Origin: JAURVT01 sp049059935
Lineage (GTDB): Bacteria > Actinomycetota > Actinomycetes > Propionibacteriales > Nocardioidaceae
Direction: 5' to 3'
Assembly (NCBI RefSeq): GCF_049059935.1
Contig: NZ_JBMGQR010000023.1
Coordinates: forward strand, 1-55,573
DNA length: 55,573 nt
The stretch's first letter is position 1. Every line of letters begins with the position of its first letter. The notes under the pieces are model-generated. The model was not told the DNA's origin. It saw only the letters and a program-made list of their open reading frames with translations, and did no database searches. Shown in pieces: positions 44,629-53,654 of the stretch. The position numbers were made by a program, and so were the translations under genes.

Positions 44629-46039
44629 TCGCCGACCGCACGTGGGAGCGGCCGTCTGCGTGTCCCTGGTGGACTGCGGCCGGTGTCGGCGTCTCGACCA
44701 TGCTGCGGCTGTGCCCCGTCCGGGTCGGCGATCGCCACGTGGTGTCCGGATCCGTGGTGGCCGTTCTCCGGCTGGCCGGGATCCTGACTCTGGTGGTGGC
44801 CTGCCAGGTTCGACCTCGAGATCGATGGCCCCACCCGGATTCGTGCCTGCGATCGTGCGCTCCGTCAAGGGCCGAGGTGGCGGTCGGCTCGGCAAGTATG
44901 GGGAGGTCGTAGTCCGGTAGGTCGATGTCGGTGGCGAACCGGTCGAACAGCTTCATCATCGGCCCGAACAGGGGCGCGACGGAGAAGAGCTTGTTGCGCA
45001 GCCAGATGCCGCGTCGGGTGGACGGTGCGAGCAGGCGTCCGGCGTTGACCTTCTGCGAGACGCTCGCGTAGGCGCGGAACCGACGCTCGTACTCGGCGTA
45101 GGCGACGCGATGGTCTCCGCCGGCACGTCCCAGCTCGCCGGCCAGGACGTAGGCGCCGACGATCGACAGGCCGGTGCCGAACCCGCCGAGCGCGTTGCCG
45201 TAGGCGGCGTCACCGACGAGCGCGACCCGGCCGCTGGCGTAGCGGTCGATGGTCACGCGGCTGATCGAGTCCAGGAAGAAGTACGACGTGTCGGTGACCT
45301 GGGCGAGCAGGTCCGGGACCTTCCAGACGGCGCCGCGGTAGGCGTCGAGCAGCACCTGCTTCTGCTGGTCGACGTCGTCGCGGTCGTGGTCGAGCGGCTC
45401 GGAGGCGAACACGAAGAACGCGGGCTCGCCGCCGTCGCTGGTGGCGGCCATGCGACCGGGCTCGTTGTACATCTCGTCGCCGTGGTCGTCCACGGCGACG
45501 TTGGCGTAGTAGTAGCCCAGGTGGCTGACGTAGTCCGCCTCGGGCCCGAACGCGAGCCGGCGGGTGTGCGAGTGGATGCCGTCGGCGCCGATGACCAGGT
45601 CGAACCGTCTTGGCGCCGAGCGCTCGAAGGTGACGTCGACGCCGTCCGGGGTCTGGCTCAGCGTCGCGATCGAGTCGTCGAAGACGTACTCGCACGTCTC
45701 GGCGGTCAGGTCGTGCAGGATCTCGACCAGGTCGCCGCGGGGCACGTTGATCTCCCCGCCGGCGAACTCGCCCGGGACGGTGCCGATCCTGCGGCCGTCG
45801 GCGTCGACGAGCGTGCCGTCGCTCGAGCCGACCTGCGCGGCACGCACCGCCTCCAGGATGCCCATGCGCGACAAGACGGTGCGATGGGTCTCGCCCTTGA
45901 AGTCCACCGGCTGGCCGCCGGGCCGGACGCCGGACGCCTTCTCGACGATCGTCACCTCGAAGCCGTACCGGTTCAGCCAGTACCCCACAGCCGGGCCGGC
46001 GATGCTGGCGCCGGAGATCAGGACGGTTCGGTTGCTCAT
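44402..46039 (-). CDS. FAD-dependent monooxygenase with run-on C-terminus
   Basis: 545 aa. PHBH/TetX-like flavoprotein: GxGxxG-type VLISGASIAGPAVGYWLNRYG, second FAD motif FDLVIGADGIHSHTR, third VALVGDAAYGNALGGFGTGL, plus AGELGRAGGDHRVAYAEYERR. Family resemblance ends near residue 385 (DRFATDIDLPDYDLPILAEP), about position 44880. The frame then continues 160 residues of Arg/Pro/Thr-rich sequence across the gap and 227 nt into the opposite strand of the xylanase gene. The normal stop has probably been lost, or a frameshift moved translation past it. The enzyme should hydroxylate an aromatic or similar compound if the tail is tolerated. Confidence 0.8.
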   Translation of the reverse strand: MSNRTVLISGASIAGPAVGYWLNRYGFEVTIVEKASGVRPGGQPVDFKGETHRTVLSRMGILEAVRAAQVGSSDGTLVDADGRRIGTVPGEFAGGEINVPRGDLVEILHDLTAETCEYVFDDSIATLSQTPDGVDVTFERSAPRRFDLVIGADGIHSHTRRLAFGPEADYVSHLGYYYANVAVDDHGDEMYNEPGRMAATSDGGEPAFFVFASEPLDHDRDDVDQQKQVLLDAYRGAVWKVPDLLAQVTDTSYFFLDSISRVTIDRYASGRVALVGDAAYGNALGGFGTGLSIVGAYVLAGELGRAGGDHRVAYAEYERRFRAYASVSQKVNAGRLLAPSTRRGIWLRNKLFSVAPLFGPMMKLFDRFATDIDLPDYDLPILAEPTATSALDGAHDRRHESGWGHRSRGRTWQATTRVRIPASRRTATTDPDTTWRSPTRTGHSRSMVETPTPAAVHQGHADGRSHVRSAISSRARPLSRRRRGSALRRRRGGRGPAAGLRRHRRTSRTGRPRPTSCRRRRPPTGGRPRGSWRTAPPGRPDPGRR

Positions 46040-46156
46040 GCCTTCATCGTCGAGGACGACGGTTTCGTCGCGGCATCACGGCGGCTTCACGACCGGGCCG
46101 GGTTCGCCTCGCGATGGTCGGGTACCCGGGCAGGTCGGACCGGGTCGTGCCCAGTC

Positions 46157-46882
46157 TCAGGACAGCCGCCCCACCACACAGAACTCATTGCCCCCGGGGT
46201 CAGCCATGCCCACCCCGTCCGCGCAGCCGCCGTCGACGCGCACAGCCCCGAGCGCCGACAAGCGCTCTACCTCGGCAACGGAAGTCGACGAAGCCGATGG
46301 TGTGAGGTCGAGGTGCAGCCGGTTCCTGCCGAGCTTGGGCGCCACCGGTGCGCCACCCCAGGTGATCTTCGGTCCTCCGGCGGGTGCCTGCACCGCGGTC
46401 TCGCCGTCCTGGTCCCAGACCAGGTCCCACACCAGGGCATCGCGCCAGAAGTAGCCGACCTCGGCCAGGCCGTCGCCGGCCAACGAGCTGAAGAACGGGC
46501 AGCCGGCCAGGAAGGTGCCCCCGGGTTCGAGGACGCACAGCTCGTTGCCGTCGGGATCGGCCAGGACGACGTGCTCGGCCTTCGGACCCTGGCCGACGTC
46601 CAGGTGCCGCGCACCCAGCTCGAGCGCACGCTGGACCGACGACGCCTGCTCGTGCAGGGACGCCGGCTTCAGGTCGGGGTGCATCTGGTTCGGACCCCAC
46701 TTCTCGGCAGTACCGGCCACGAAGCGCAGACCGAACCCCACGTCCGGCGGTGCCGCCAGTGACGGTGCTCCTCGCTGGATCGTGACGTCCTGGCCGAGCA
46801 GACCGCCCCAGAACCCGGCAAGACGATCCGGGTCGGGTGAGGTGACGGTCAGGGCAGTCAGTTCACAGACCATGAGCGTCAT
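46157..46882 (-). CDS. Two-domain glyoxalase/VOC family protein
   Basis: 241 aa from ATG 46882 (ATG 46873 also possible); the longer open frame upstream lacks homology. Two VOC modules: LTALTVTSPDPDRLAGFWGG with DPDGNELCVLEP, and VGYFWRDALVWDLVWDQDGE with RLHLDL and DPGGNEFCVV. The His/Glu metal ligands at the strand ends (HPDL, NELCVLE, LHLDL, NEFCVV) are visible. Substrate unknown; similar proteins are often annotated as bleomycin-resistance-like. Confidence 0.82.
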   Translation of the reverse strand: MTLMVCELTALTVTSPDPDRLAGFWGGLLGQDVTIQRGAPSLAAPPDVGFGLRFVAGTAEKWGPNQMHPDLKPASLHEQASSVQRALELGARHLDVGQGPKAEHVVLADPDGNELCVLEPGGTFLAGCPFFSSLAGDGLAEVGYFWRDALVWDLVWDQDGETAVQAPAGGPKITWGGAPVAPKLGRNRLHLDLTPSASSTSVAEVERLSALGAVRVDGGCADGVGMADPGGNEFCVVGRLS

Positions 46883-47131
46883 TCTCCGGCTCGCTCGCAC
46901 CGCGTCAATCGACTGTTCAAGGCAGCCGCCGCGCCACCGATCGTGTGGGAGAGACGATCCAGCGACACCGTTCGGACGCGGGACTGGCTCGCGGAGCGAT
47001 CCGGTGGGTCTCAGGCAAGTCATTCGCATGGATGACTCTGGAGTACCTCCATTTGAGGACAAGCCCTCCGGTCGGCTGCTCTGATCAGGTGCTGGCCTGA
47101 CTGGGCGGGCGTCTGTGTCAGAGGAGCAACC

Positions 47132-49294
47132 ATGGGTGTCTGGGGAACCGAAGAACTCGTCACGGCGTCGTCGCCGTCGCGCCGCTCGGTCGCGCGGGAA
47201 CGATCCGGCCGGCGCCGGATCTGGGCGGCGGCCCTGGTGATGGCGGTCGCGTCCGCGGGTCTGGCGACGACTGCGCCGGCTTCGGCGACCCCGGTCGCAG
47301 CCAGGTCGGCGGCGAGCACCCAGCTCGGCCAGCCCAAGGCTCAGGGCATTCCTGGCGTGACGGGTACGACGGCGTCGGTCGTCTTCGGGGTCAAGAGCAC
47401 CAGCACCAAGCGGCGCATCCCGACCAAGGCGAGGGTCGACCTCCTCGGAAGCGCGCGCCCGGTGTCACTGGGCAAGGTACAGCTGCCGGGGATCGCGTCT
47501 GGCTAGTCGATCAGGATGGGGGCGAGGAAGAGGGTTCCGCCGACGGTCCCGGCCGGGTCGTACGCGGTCCGGGTGTGCCTGGGGACCGGCACGTCCACGT
47601 TGTGTCGGACCTCGGCCCGGACCGTGAAGGTCCTGCCCGCACACCTCACGGTCTCGACGCCGTCCGTCTCCTTCGCGGCGACCCCCGTCGGCGACTCGTC
47701 GACGACGAGACAGATCCGCGTCACCAACACCGGGCAGTCCCGCACGGGAGCCCTCGCCGCGTCGTCGGGCAGCGGCGGGGCGTTCGCGGTGACCGCCTCG
47801 ACCTGCCGCGCGTCGTTGACCCCGGGTGCGTCGTGCACCGTCGGCGTCCGGTTCACGCCGGCTGCGGCCGGGGCCGCGACCGGGGCGCTCCAGGTCAGAG
47901 GCCGTGCCGGGGAGACCGTCACCGTGGCACTGACGGGAACGGGCACCTCGACCGCGCCCGCGCCGACGCCGCCTGTGCTGGTGATCAGCGAGTCCGCCCA
48001 TGACTTCGGCTACGACGACGCGCCCGCACCGCACGTCTTCACCGTCACCAACACCGGTGCCGGCACCGCCACCGCTGTGACCACCATCCTCACCGGTGAT
48101 CCGGCGTTCGTGGCCGCCTCGACCTGCGGTGCCGTCCTGCCCAGCACCTCGTCCTGCTCGGTGCGTGTCACCTACACGGGTTCGGGGACGACTCAGCAGT
48201 CGGCCCGGCTCGACGTCGTCTCCGACAACGGGGGAACGGTAGGCGCCGACCTGAAGGGCAGTCCTGTCGCGCTCAGCGTCACGCCGGCCGAGCACGCGTT
48301 CGGCGAGGTGGCCGTCGGCAGCACGAGCCAGTCGGCGCCCTTCGTGCTGACCAACCACCGGCTCACGTCGGTGACTCTCAGCGAGTCGACGGCCGGTCCG
48401 TTCGACACCGGTGACAGCTGCGACGCCGTCGTCGTCGCCGCAGGGGGCACCTGCACCTTCACCGCGACGTTCAGCCCGACTGCCGCTGGCCCTGTCGGCG
48501 GTGACGTCTCCTACGCGTCAGGCACCGACCGGGCCGAGGTGGAGCTCAGCGGTGCGGGCACGACACCGGCCGCACTGTCGGTCTCCGCGTCCGTCAGCGA
48601 CCTCGGCGCCTACGAGGTCGGTGGCACTCCCGGGACCAGCGTCCTCACGGTCACCAACACCGGCACCACGAGCACCGGCGCCATCGACGCCGACCTCGAC
48701 GGGTCGGTCGACGACTTCGCGGTCACCGGCTCGACGTGCCCCGCGACCCTGCCCGGCGGCGGGTCCTGCGAGATCACCGTGGCGTTCTCCCCGGCCAGCA
48801 ACGGTGACAAGTCGGTCGACGTCGCGGTCAGCGGCGCACCGGGCAACACCGTGACGTTGGTCGGACTGGGTGCGCCAGCGGGCGTCTCGCTGGTCCCTGC
48901 CTCCTACGACTACGGCGCCCAGCCGGTGGGCAGCACCACCCTGAAGACGTTCCGGGTGGTCAACACGACGGACACGAGTCAGCCGATGAGCTCGGCGAGC
49001 AGCGGACCGCCGTTCCCCTTCGAGCTCAACGAGGACTTCACCTGCGTCCTCGTCATCAGTGACATCCCCTCGCACCGCTGGTGCACGATGACGATCAGCT
49101 TCAAGCCCCAGTCCGTCGGGGCGTTCTCCACGACCCTGACGGCCGGCGGCAACAGCTTCAACACCACCTCGACGCTGTTCGGGACGGGCGTGTCGGCCGC
49201 CGGCAGGGCAGCCCTGCGCCGAACCGCCAGCACGGACACCGGTGGGGCTTCGAGGATCGAGCTGAAGAACGGCAAGGCAGTGGTCAGCCGGTGA
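47132..49294 (+). pseudogene. Secreted choice-of-anchor/Ig repeat protein interrupted by one in-frame TAG
   Basis: ATG 47132 has GAGGAG upstream and a signal peptide (RRRIWAAALVMAVASAGLA, cleavage near PASA-T). After 124 codons TAG occurs at 47504-47506. The same frame then continues for 595 codons. Sequence on both sides belongs together: VSLGKVQLPGIASG, stop, SIRMGARKRVPPTVPAGSYA then VRVCL, a CARDB-like domain. Four to five ~100-aa choice-of-anchor D units follow (e.g. FAATPVGDSSTTRQIRVTNT; HAFGEVAVGSTSQSAPFVLT; YDYGAQPVGSTTLKTFRVVN). Re-initiation at ATG 47516 would give a 592-aa product without a signal peptide. A nonsense mutation is the simplest explanation; readthrough is possible. 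Confidence 0.8.
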
Positions 49295-49333
49295 CACCTT
49301 TCGGCCACCTCCGACCCTGACGGCCGACCGAGG

Positions 49334-49369
49334 GGTGGTGCAGAACGCCCAACCGGGTTCTGCACCACC
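49334..49369. terminator. Bidirectional terminator hairpin
   Basis: Perfect 13-bp stem, GGTGGTGCAGAAC with GTTCTGCACCACC, 10-nt loop. It lies between the stop of the repeat protein (49294) and the convergent sulfotransferase stop (49405). One of the longest perfect stems in the window. Confidence 0.85.
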
Positions 49370-49404
49370 GGGTCCTGCGACGAGTCCCGGGCTGACCACG
49401 TCCG

Positions 49405-50589
49405 TCAGCGTCGCAGCAGGCGGCGACGCACTTCGCCGACGATCTGCCGCATCGTGGCCTCCGTCAGTCGTGGCCCGGTAGCAGGGGCCTTCGCGCGTGC
49501 CGTCCTGCGAGCCCGCGTGGCTGCTTCACGTCGGGCCTGTCGGGTGGCGCTGAGCACCGCGCCCGTGGTGGCGCGGGCCGCTGTCTGGATGTCGAGCGTG
49601 GTCGGCTCCTCGACGTCGCCGACCGCGTCGGTCCCAGCCGCCAGGAGCGCGACGTCCCCGATCACCCGCACGCCCGACTCGTGGATGGACTCCGCGGCCT
49701 GGCTGCCGATCTCCTGGGCGCGTTCGACGGCCCATCGCGGGGTGGTGAGCCTGGGTCGGTCCGCCGACATCGGCTCCTTGACCAGGAGTCTGCACATCCC
49801 GAACCGGACCAGGCGGTTGTAGGCGGCGAGGTCGATCTCGTCGTGGCGCGCGACCTCGGAGTTCAGGGCGCGCACGAGGGCGACCTCGTCGGCGGAGAGG
49901 GATCGGTTCGAGTCCTCCGGATCCGGCACGAGGGTGCCTCGACGAAGACCGACCAGGTTCTCGAAGACGTGCAGCGGTCGGTCGCGGTCGGGCCCCTCGG
50001 CCATGACGACGGTCAGGTTCTCGGTCCCGACCGCCTCGGCCCACCTGCGGACCAGCAGGTCGTGACGGTGTCGTCGCCAGAAACCAGGCGGTGGGTCCGC
50101 CGGCGGAGCCCCGTCGAGCATCTGGTGGAGCCACTCCTCGTAGGGCGTGACGAGCCTGGCCTGCACGAACTGCTGCCACTGGGAGGGCAGGATTCTCGCC
50201 AACGGACGCAGGGTCACCACGACATGGACCGAGCTGCCACCGAGGTCCTCGACCACACGGCGAGCGGCCTGGTCGTCGGCGTCGGCGAAGAACTCGCTGG
50301 AGACGACCACTCGCTCGGCACCGCACTGCTCGATCTCCTCGAGCAGTCGCGGCCAGTGATCACCGGGCCCCAGGTCGCTGATGCCGGCGACCCGCTCGCC
50401 GGTCGCAGCGGCCCTGGCCGCCGACATCGGCTGACGCTCCGACCCCGCGTAGTGCACGCCCTGCTCGGACACCGACCCACGATTGCGGTGGAACCCGCTC
50501 TGGATCGCGGTGGTCGCCGTCTTCGGAGGTCCGACGTGCAGCAACCTCGACCCAGCCGGAAGCAACAGGTCCTCGCCCATCGTGCTCAT
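49405..50589 (-). CDS. Sulfotransferase-like protein
   Basis: 394 aa. An N-terminal PAPS-binding P-loop-like motif reads LLHVGPPKTATTAIQSGFHR. The 3'-phosphate region appears as VHVVVTLRPLARILPSQWQQ, followed by EEWLHQML and an NLTVVMAEGPDRD-type segment. The last ~70 residues are basic and Arg/Ala-rich (SATRQARREAATRARR). Such proteins usually transfer sulfate to a surface glycan or lipid; the acceptor is unknown. No sulfate-activation genes are adjacent. Confidence 0.78.
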   Translation of the reverse strand: MSTMGEDLLLPAGSRLLHVGPPKTATTAIQSGFHRNRGSVSEQGVHYAGSERQPMSAARAAATGERVAGISDLGPGDHWPRLLEEIEQCGAERVVVSSEFFADADDQAARRVVEDLGGSSVHVVVTLRPLARILPSQWQQFVQARLVTPYEEWLHQMLDGAPPADPPPGFWRRHRHDLLVRRWAEAVGTENLTVVMAEGPDRDRPLHVFENLVGLRRGTLVPDPEDSNRSLSADEVALVRALNSEVARHDEIDLAAYNRLVRFGMCRLLVKEPMSADRPRLTTPRWAVERAQEIGSQAAESIHESGVRVIGDVALLAAGTDAVGDVEEPTTLDIQTAARATTGAVLSATRQARREAATRARRTARAKAPATGPRLTEATMRQIVGEVRRRLLRR

Positions 50590-50793
50590 GTCCCCGCCAG
50601 CAGTCGACCGTCAATGGAAGTCGACACCCTACGCACCCAGGCGGTGGCACGCCCGTCGCCCACCGGGCGAGGACCACCTCCCAGGGACGCGCCGCCACTG
50701 TTCGCGTCACTCGCCACCGGCCGGGCTCGAGCCAGCGGACGTCGCCGGCGCGGACCTCGACGTGCACGGGGTTGCTCCTCGGGTGGGTGGGGC

Positions 50794-51675
50794 TCAGGGC
50801 TCGAGGTTCTCGAGGTCGTCGAGCAGGCTCGGGTGGGTCGGTTCCCACCCCAGCTCACGACGGGTGTGGGCACTGGAGGCCGGGCCGTCGACGGCGAAGA
50901 TCGGACCGAGTGGGCCGAAGGTGTCCTCGGGGACGGAGCGGACCGGCAGGCCCAGGCGACGCCCGACGACCGCCGCGATGTCGCGGACCCGGTCCCCCTC
51001 GTCGGCGACGGCGTGCCACACCGATCCGGCGGGCGCGCCCTCCAGCGCGAGCCGCACGAGTGCGGCCGCGTCGAGGGCGTGGACGGCGGGCCAGCGTTGC
51101 GTGCCGTCCCCGGGGTATCCGGCCACACCGGTGCGCCGTGCCGCGTCGGTCAGCAGCCCGGCGAAGCCGCCGCGCCCGTCCCGGTGGACCGTGCGCGCCA
51201 TCCGCACCGCGCTCGCGCGCACGCCGTGGTCGGCGAGCGCCAGCACCGCCTGGACCGAGCGCACCCGTCCGGCCACCGGCCCCTCGGCCGGCAGGTCGTC
51301 CTGCTCGGTCGACAGCCGTCCCGGCATCCAGGGCGTGCCGGACGCGACGACGAAGGGGCGGTCCGTGCCGACCAGCTCTTCGCCCATCGCCCGGAGCGCC
51401 GCACCTTCCTGTGCCACCGCTCCGGCGAAGTCCTCGGGCGTCGCGGCCTCGTGGGCGAAGGCCAGGTTGACCACGGCGTCCGACGCCCGCGCCGCCTGGC
51501 GCAGCGTCGCCACGTCGGCGAGCGTGCCGCGCACCACCTCGGCGCCGGTGCCCGCCAGGGCCCGGGCGGAGGACTCCGACCGGGCCAGGCCCACGACGTC
51601 GTGGCCGTGGTCGATCAGCTCGTGGACGACGGCGGACCCGATCAGGCCGGTGCCGCCGGTGACGAAGACGTGCAT
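50794..51675 (-). CDS. NAD-dependent epimerase/dehydratase family protein
   Basis: 293 aa. Extended-SDR start MHVFVTGGTGLIGSAVVHEL, then SESSARALAGTGAEVVRGTL, DAVVNLAF and VRSVQAVLALADHGVRASAVRMARTVH in place of the usual YxxxK region. It belongs to the atypical SDR/NmrA-like epimerase group that often accompanies TetR genes. A GAGGAGC lies 6 nt before the ATG. Divergent from tetR with two palindromes between. The 204 nt beyond its stop (50590-50793) hold nothing I can support. Confidence 0.85.
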   Translation of the reverse strand: MHVFVTGGTGLIGSAVVHELIDHGHDVVGLARSESSARALAGTGAEVVRGTLADVATLRQAARASDAVVNLAFAHEAATPEDFAGAVAQEGAALRAMGEELVGTDRPFVVASGTPWMPGRLSTEQDDLPAEGPVAGRVRSVQAVLALADHGVRASAVRMARTVHRDGRGGFAGLLTDAARRTGVAGYPGDGTQRWPAVHALDAAALVRLALEGAPAGSVWHAVADEGDRVRDIAAVVGRRLGLPVRSVPEDTFGPLGPIFAVDGPASSAHTRRELGWEPTHPSLLDDLENLEP

Positions 51676-51695
51676 GGGGGTGCTCCTCGGAAGTC

Positions 51696-51746
51696 ATGGG
51701 ACTGTTGTCCCATCACCGTAGCACTGTGACGGGACAATGGTCCCAT
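51696..51746. promoter_or_regulatory. Two tandem GGGAC-N4-GTCCC operators
   Basis: Site 1 is ATGGGAC-TGTT-GTCCCAT (51696-51713). Site 2 is GGGAC-AATG-GTCCC (51731-51744), followed by AT. Both are followed by ATCAC and GTAG, and their centres are 33 bp apart (about three helical turns). Site 2 lies against the tetR -10 box (TAGTCT, 51751-51756); site 1 flanks the TACGGT -10 candidate of the opposite gene. The core equals the central part of the DosR box. Confidence 0.8.
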
Positions 51747-51762
51747 CACGTAGTCTGACCGC

Positions 51763-52335
51763 ATGGCTCGCTGGGCACCCGACGCACGTGACCGGCTGGT
51801 GGTCGCGGCGGTCGACCTGTTCAACGAGCAGGGCTACGACGACACCACCGTCGCGCAGATCGCCGAGCGGGCCGGGGTCACCAAGAGCACGTTCTTCCGC
51901 CACTTCCCCGACAAGCGCGAGCTGCTCGTCGCCGGTCAGGAGACGCTCAGCAGGCTCCTGGCCGAGGGCATCGCCGAGGCGCCCGCGGGCGCCACGCCCC
52001 TGCAGGCCGTCGCGGCCGGGCTCGAGCGTGCGTCGGCCACGATGGGGCAGTCCAACCGCGAGCTCGGCCCGCGCCTGAGGGCCGCCGTCGCGGCCAGCAC
52101 CGAGCTGCAGCAGCGCGACGCGCTCAAGAGCGTCGGACTGGCCGCGGCGATGACCGAGGCACTGGTCGCCCGCGGCGTCCCCGACCCCACGGCCCACCTG
52201 GCCGCCGAGCTGGGCGTCCTCGCCTTCAAACGTGGGTACGCCTCGTGGTCCGAGGGCCCGGGCGGCGACGAGCTGGCCGTCCACACGGCGACCGCGCTGA
52301 CCGAGCTGCGCGACGCCGGACGATCGCTGGGATGA
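51763..52335 (+). CDS. TetR-family transcriptional regulator
   Basis: 190 aa. N-terminal HTH: ARDRLVVAAVDLFNEQGYDD, TTVAQIAERAGVTKSTFFRHFPDKRELLVAG. The C-terminal ligand domain is helical (LERASATMGQSNRELGPRLRAAVAAST). TAGTCT lies 6 nt before ATG, giving a leaderless start. It probably represses itself and the divergent epimerase through the paired palindromes. Confidence 0.9.
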   Translation: MARWAPDARDRLVVAAVDLFNEQGYDDTTVAQIAERAGVTKSTFFRHFPDKRELLVAGQETLSRLLAEGIAEAPAGATPLQAVAAGLERASATMGQSNRELGPRLRAAVAASTELQQRDALKSVGLAAAMTEALVARGVPDPTAHLAAELGVLAFKRGYASWSEGPGGDELAVHTATALTELRDAGRSLG

Positions 52336-52692
52336 GGGCTGCCGGCTCGGTCGCACGCCGAGCTGCGAGCGGTCGTCATGCGGCCGGACCTGGAACGCCT
52401 CGGCCGCTTCGATGGCGACCGGCAGCACTCCGGGTTCGACGCCTCGTGGACCACCGTCATCGAGGTGGACGGAACGGACGTGGGCTGCATCGCGGTGCGA
52501 CCCGAGCCCGACGCCAGCTGGATCGAGCACTTCTACCTCCCTCCGACCGCGCAGGGACTCGGCGTCGGGACAGCGGTTCTGCGACATGTCCTCGCCGCTC
52601 GCGACGACGACCGCCGACCCGTCCGGCTCAACGTCCTGCAGGGCAGCCCCGCCAAGCACCTCTACGAGCGCCACGCGTTCGCCGTGTCATGA
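52336..52692 (+). pseudogene. Truncated GNAT acetyltransferase
   Basis: Directly after the tetR stop, the same frame reads ARSHAELRAVVMRPDLERLG, then WTTVIEVDGTDVGCIAVRPE, WIEHFYLPPTAQGLGVGTAV and LNVLQGSPAKHLYERHAFAV and stop. This is a GNAT fold missing ~15 N-terminal residues and the last strand after YERHAF. Only ATG 52378 could start it, giving 104 aa. Probably non-functional, although the acetyl-CoA loop QGLGVG is present. Confidence 0.6.
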
Positions 52693-52815
52693 TCCGCCGA
52701 GGCGGCTGGCCCCCGAGTGCGGCTGGCTCCGCGTCACGATGGCGCTGAAGGACCCGGCCGTGGTCCCGCGGGACGTGGCCACGGTCGTGGGAGCCACGAG
52801 CCTGCACGCCCGGGC

Positions 52816-53073
52816 TCAGCCCGTGGCCACGCGCCACAGGGCGATGGCCGCGGCGGCTGCCACCGTCGTGACGGCGACGAGCGCCAGGGCCCGCCGGACC
52901 AGCTCCCAGCCGACACGGTCGGGCCCATCGGCTCTGCGGACGACGAGGCTCTCCCACAGCCCGTGGACGACGAGCTCCCAGAAGATCTGCACGATCAGGC
53001 CGCCGACGAAGCGCAACGGCACCCACAGCAACCGCCCGAGTGGTGCGAGGAGGTCATCGAGCACGTGGCCCAT
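52816..53073 (-). CDS. Small membrane-associated protein
   Basis: 85 aa, ATG 53073. A first hydrophobic/amphipathic segment (LLWVPLRFVGGLIVQIFWEL), a charged middle (LVVRRADGPDRVGWELVRR) and a C-terminal helix (ALALVAVTTVAAAAAIALWR). No family recognised. Starts 9 nt from the divergent plus-strand gene's proposed start. Confidence 0.6.
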   Translation of the reverse strand: MGHVLDDLLAPLGRLLWVPLRFVGGLIVQIFWELVVHGLWESLVVRRADGPDRVGWELVRRALALVAVTTVAAAAAIALWRVATG

Positions 53074-53082
53074 CGTGCCTGG

Positions 53083-53490
53083 GTGGACCCGGATCGAATC
53101 CGCCGACACTTCGATGTCGGCCCGCTGGTGGCGGTCGTGGCGAGGCGCCGCCTGGGCGCCGGGACGGTCCCCGGCGCGCGGGCGGTGCGCACCTACGGGT
53201 GGAGCGTGATCGCCATGGTGGTCGCGATCGTGGTCGGGGCCCGGTTGCTGGCCGTGGCCGACCAGACCCGTCTGGTGCCGGTGTGGGTGGTCGCGACCGT
53301 GGGGCTGCACTTCGTGCCGTTCGCGCGCGCGTTCGGCCAACCACTGTTCCTGCGTCTGGCCGCGGCGCTGGTGCTGGTCGCCGTCGTCGGTGCGCTCGCC
53401 GAGCTCGCAGGCGTCCCCGATGCCGTGCCCTGGGTCGCAGTCGTCGCCGGCGCGGTGCTCCTGGCGTCGTCCGCCTCGCCCGGACGATGA
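53083..53490 (+). CDS. Four-pass membrane protein
   Basis: 135 aa from GTG 53083; the true start may be further right, because a minus-strand gene begins at 53073. Helices: WSVIAMVVAIVVGARLLAVA, LVPVWVVATVGLHFVPFARA, LFLRLAAALVLVAVVGALAE and AVPWVAVVAGAVLLASSA. The motif VGLHFVPFARAF is recurrent in small actinobacterial membrane proteins, function unknown. Confidence 0.6.
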   Translation: MDPDRIRRHFDVGPLVAVVARRRLGAGTVPGARAVRTYGWSVIAMVVAIVVGARLLAVADQTRLVPVWVVATVGLHFVPFARAFGQPLFLRLAAALVLVAVVGALAELAGVPDAVPWVAVVAGAVLLASSASPGR

Positions 53491-53499
53491 CGCGGAGCG
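53491..53499. repeat. GGA-centred repeat core, copy 5 (weak)
   Basis: CGC-GGA-GCG immediately after the membrane-protein stop, with only the core of the 35289 palindrome retained (GATGA before, ACGACC after). Listed because it completes the set; could be chance. Confidence 0.25.
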
Positions 53500-53617
53500 A
53501 CGACCGGTGGCGGGGAGCATCGCCCCCGGCCCTGCTCTGGCGGATTCCTGTCGAGCCCGGTGCCGCTGCGACGCCGGCTGACGGATCCCCTCGGACCCCG
53601 CTGCGTGCGACGACCAC

Positions 53618-53646
53618 GGCCACACCTGGGCGTGTCAGGTGTGGCC
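53618..53646 (-). terminator. Terminator hairpin after the SDR gene
   Basis: Perfect 11-bp stem GGCCACACCTG / CAGGTGTGGCC with a 7-nt loop, starting 8 nt past the SDR stop on the minus strand. Probably serves the convergent membrane-protein gene as well. Confidence 0.75.
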
Positions 53647-53654
53647 GAGGGCAG

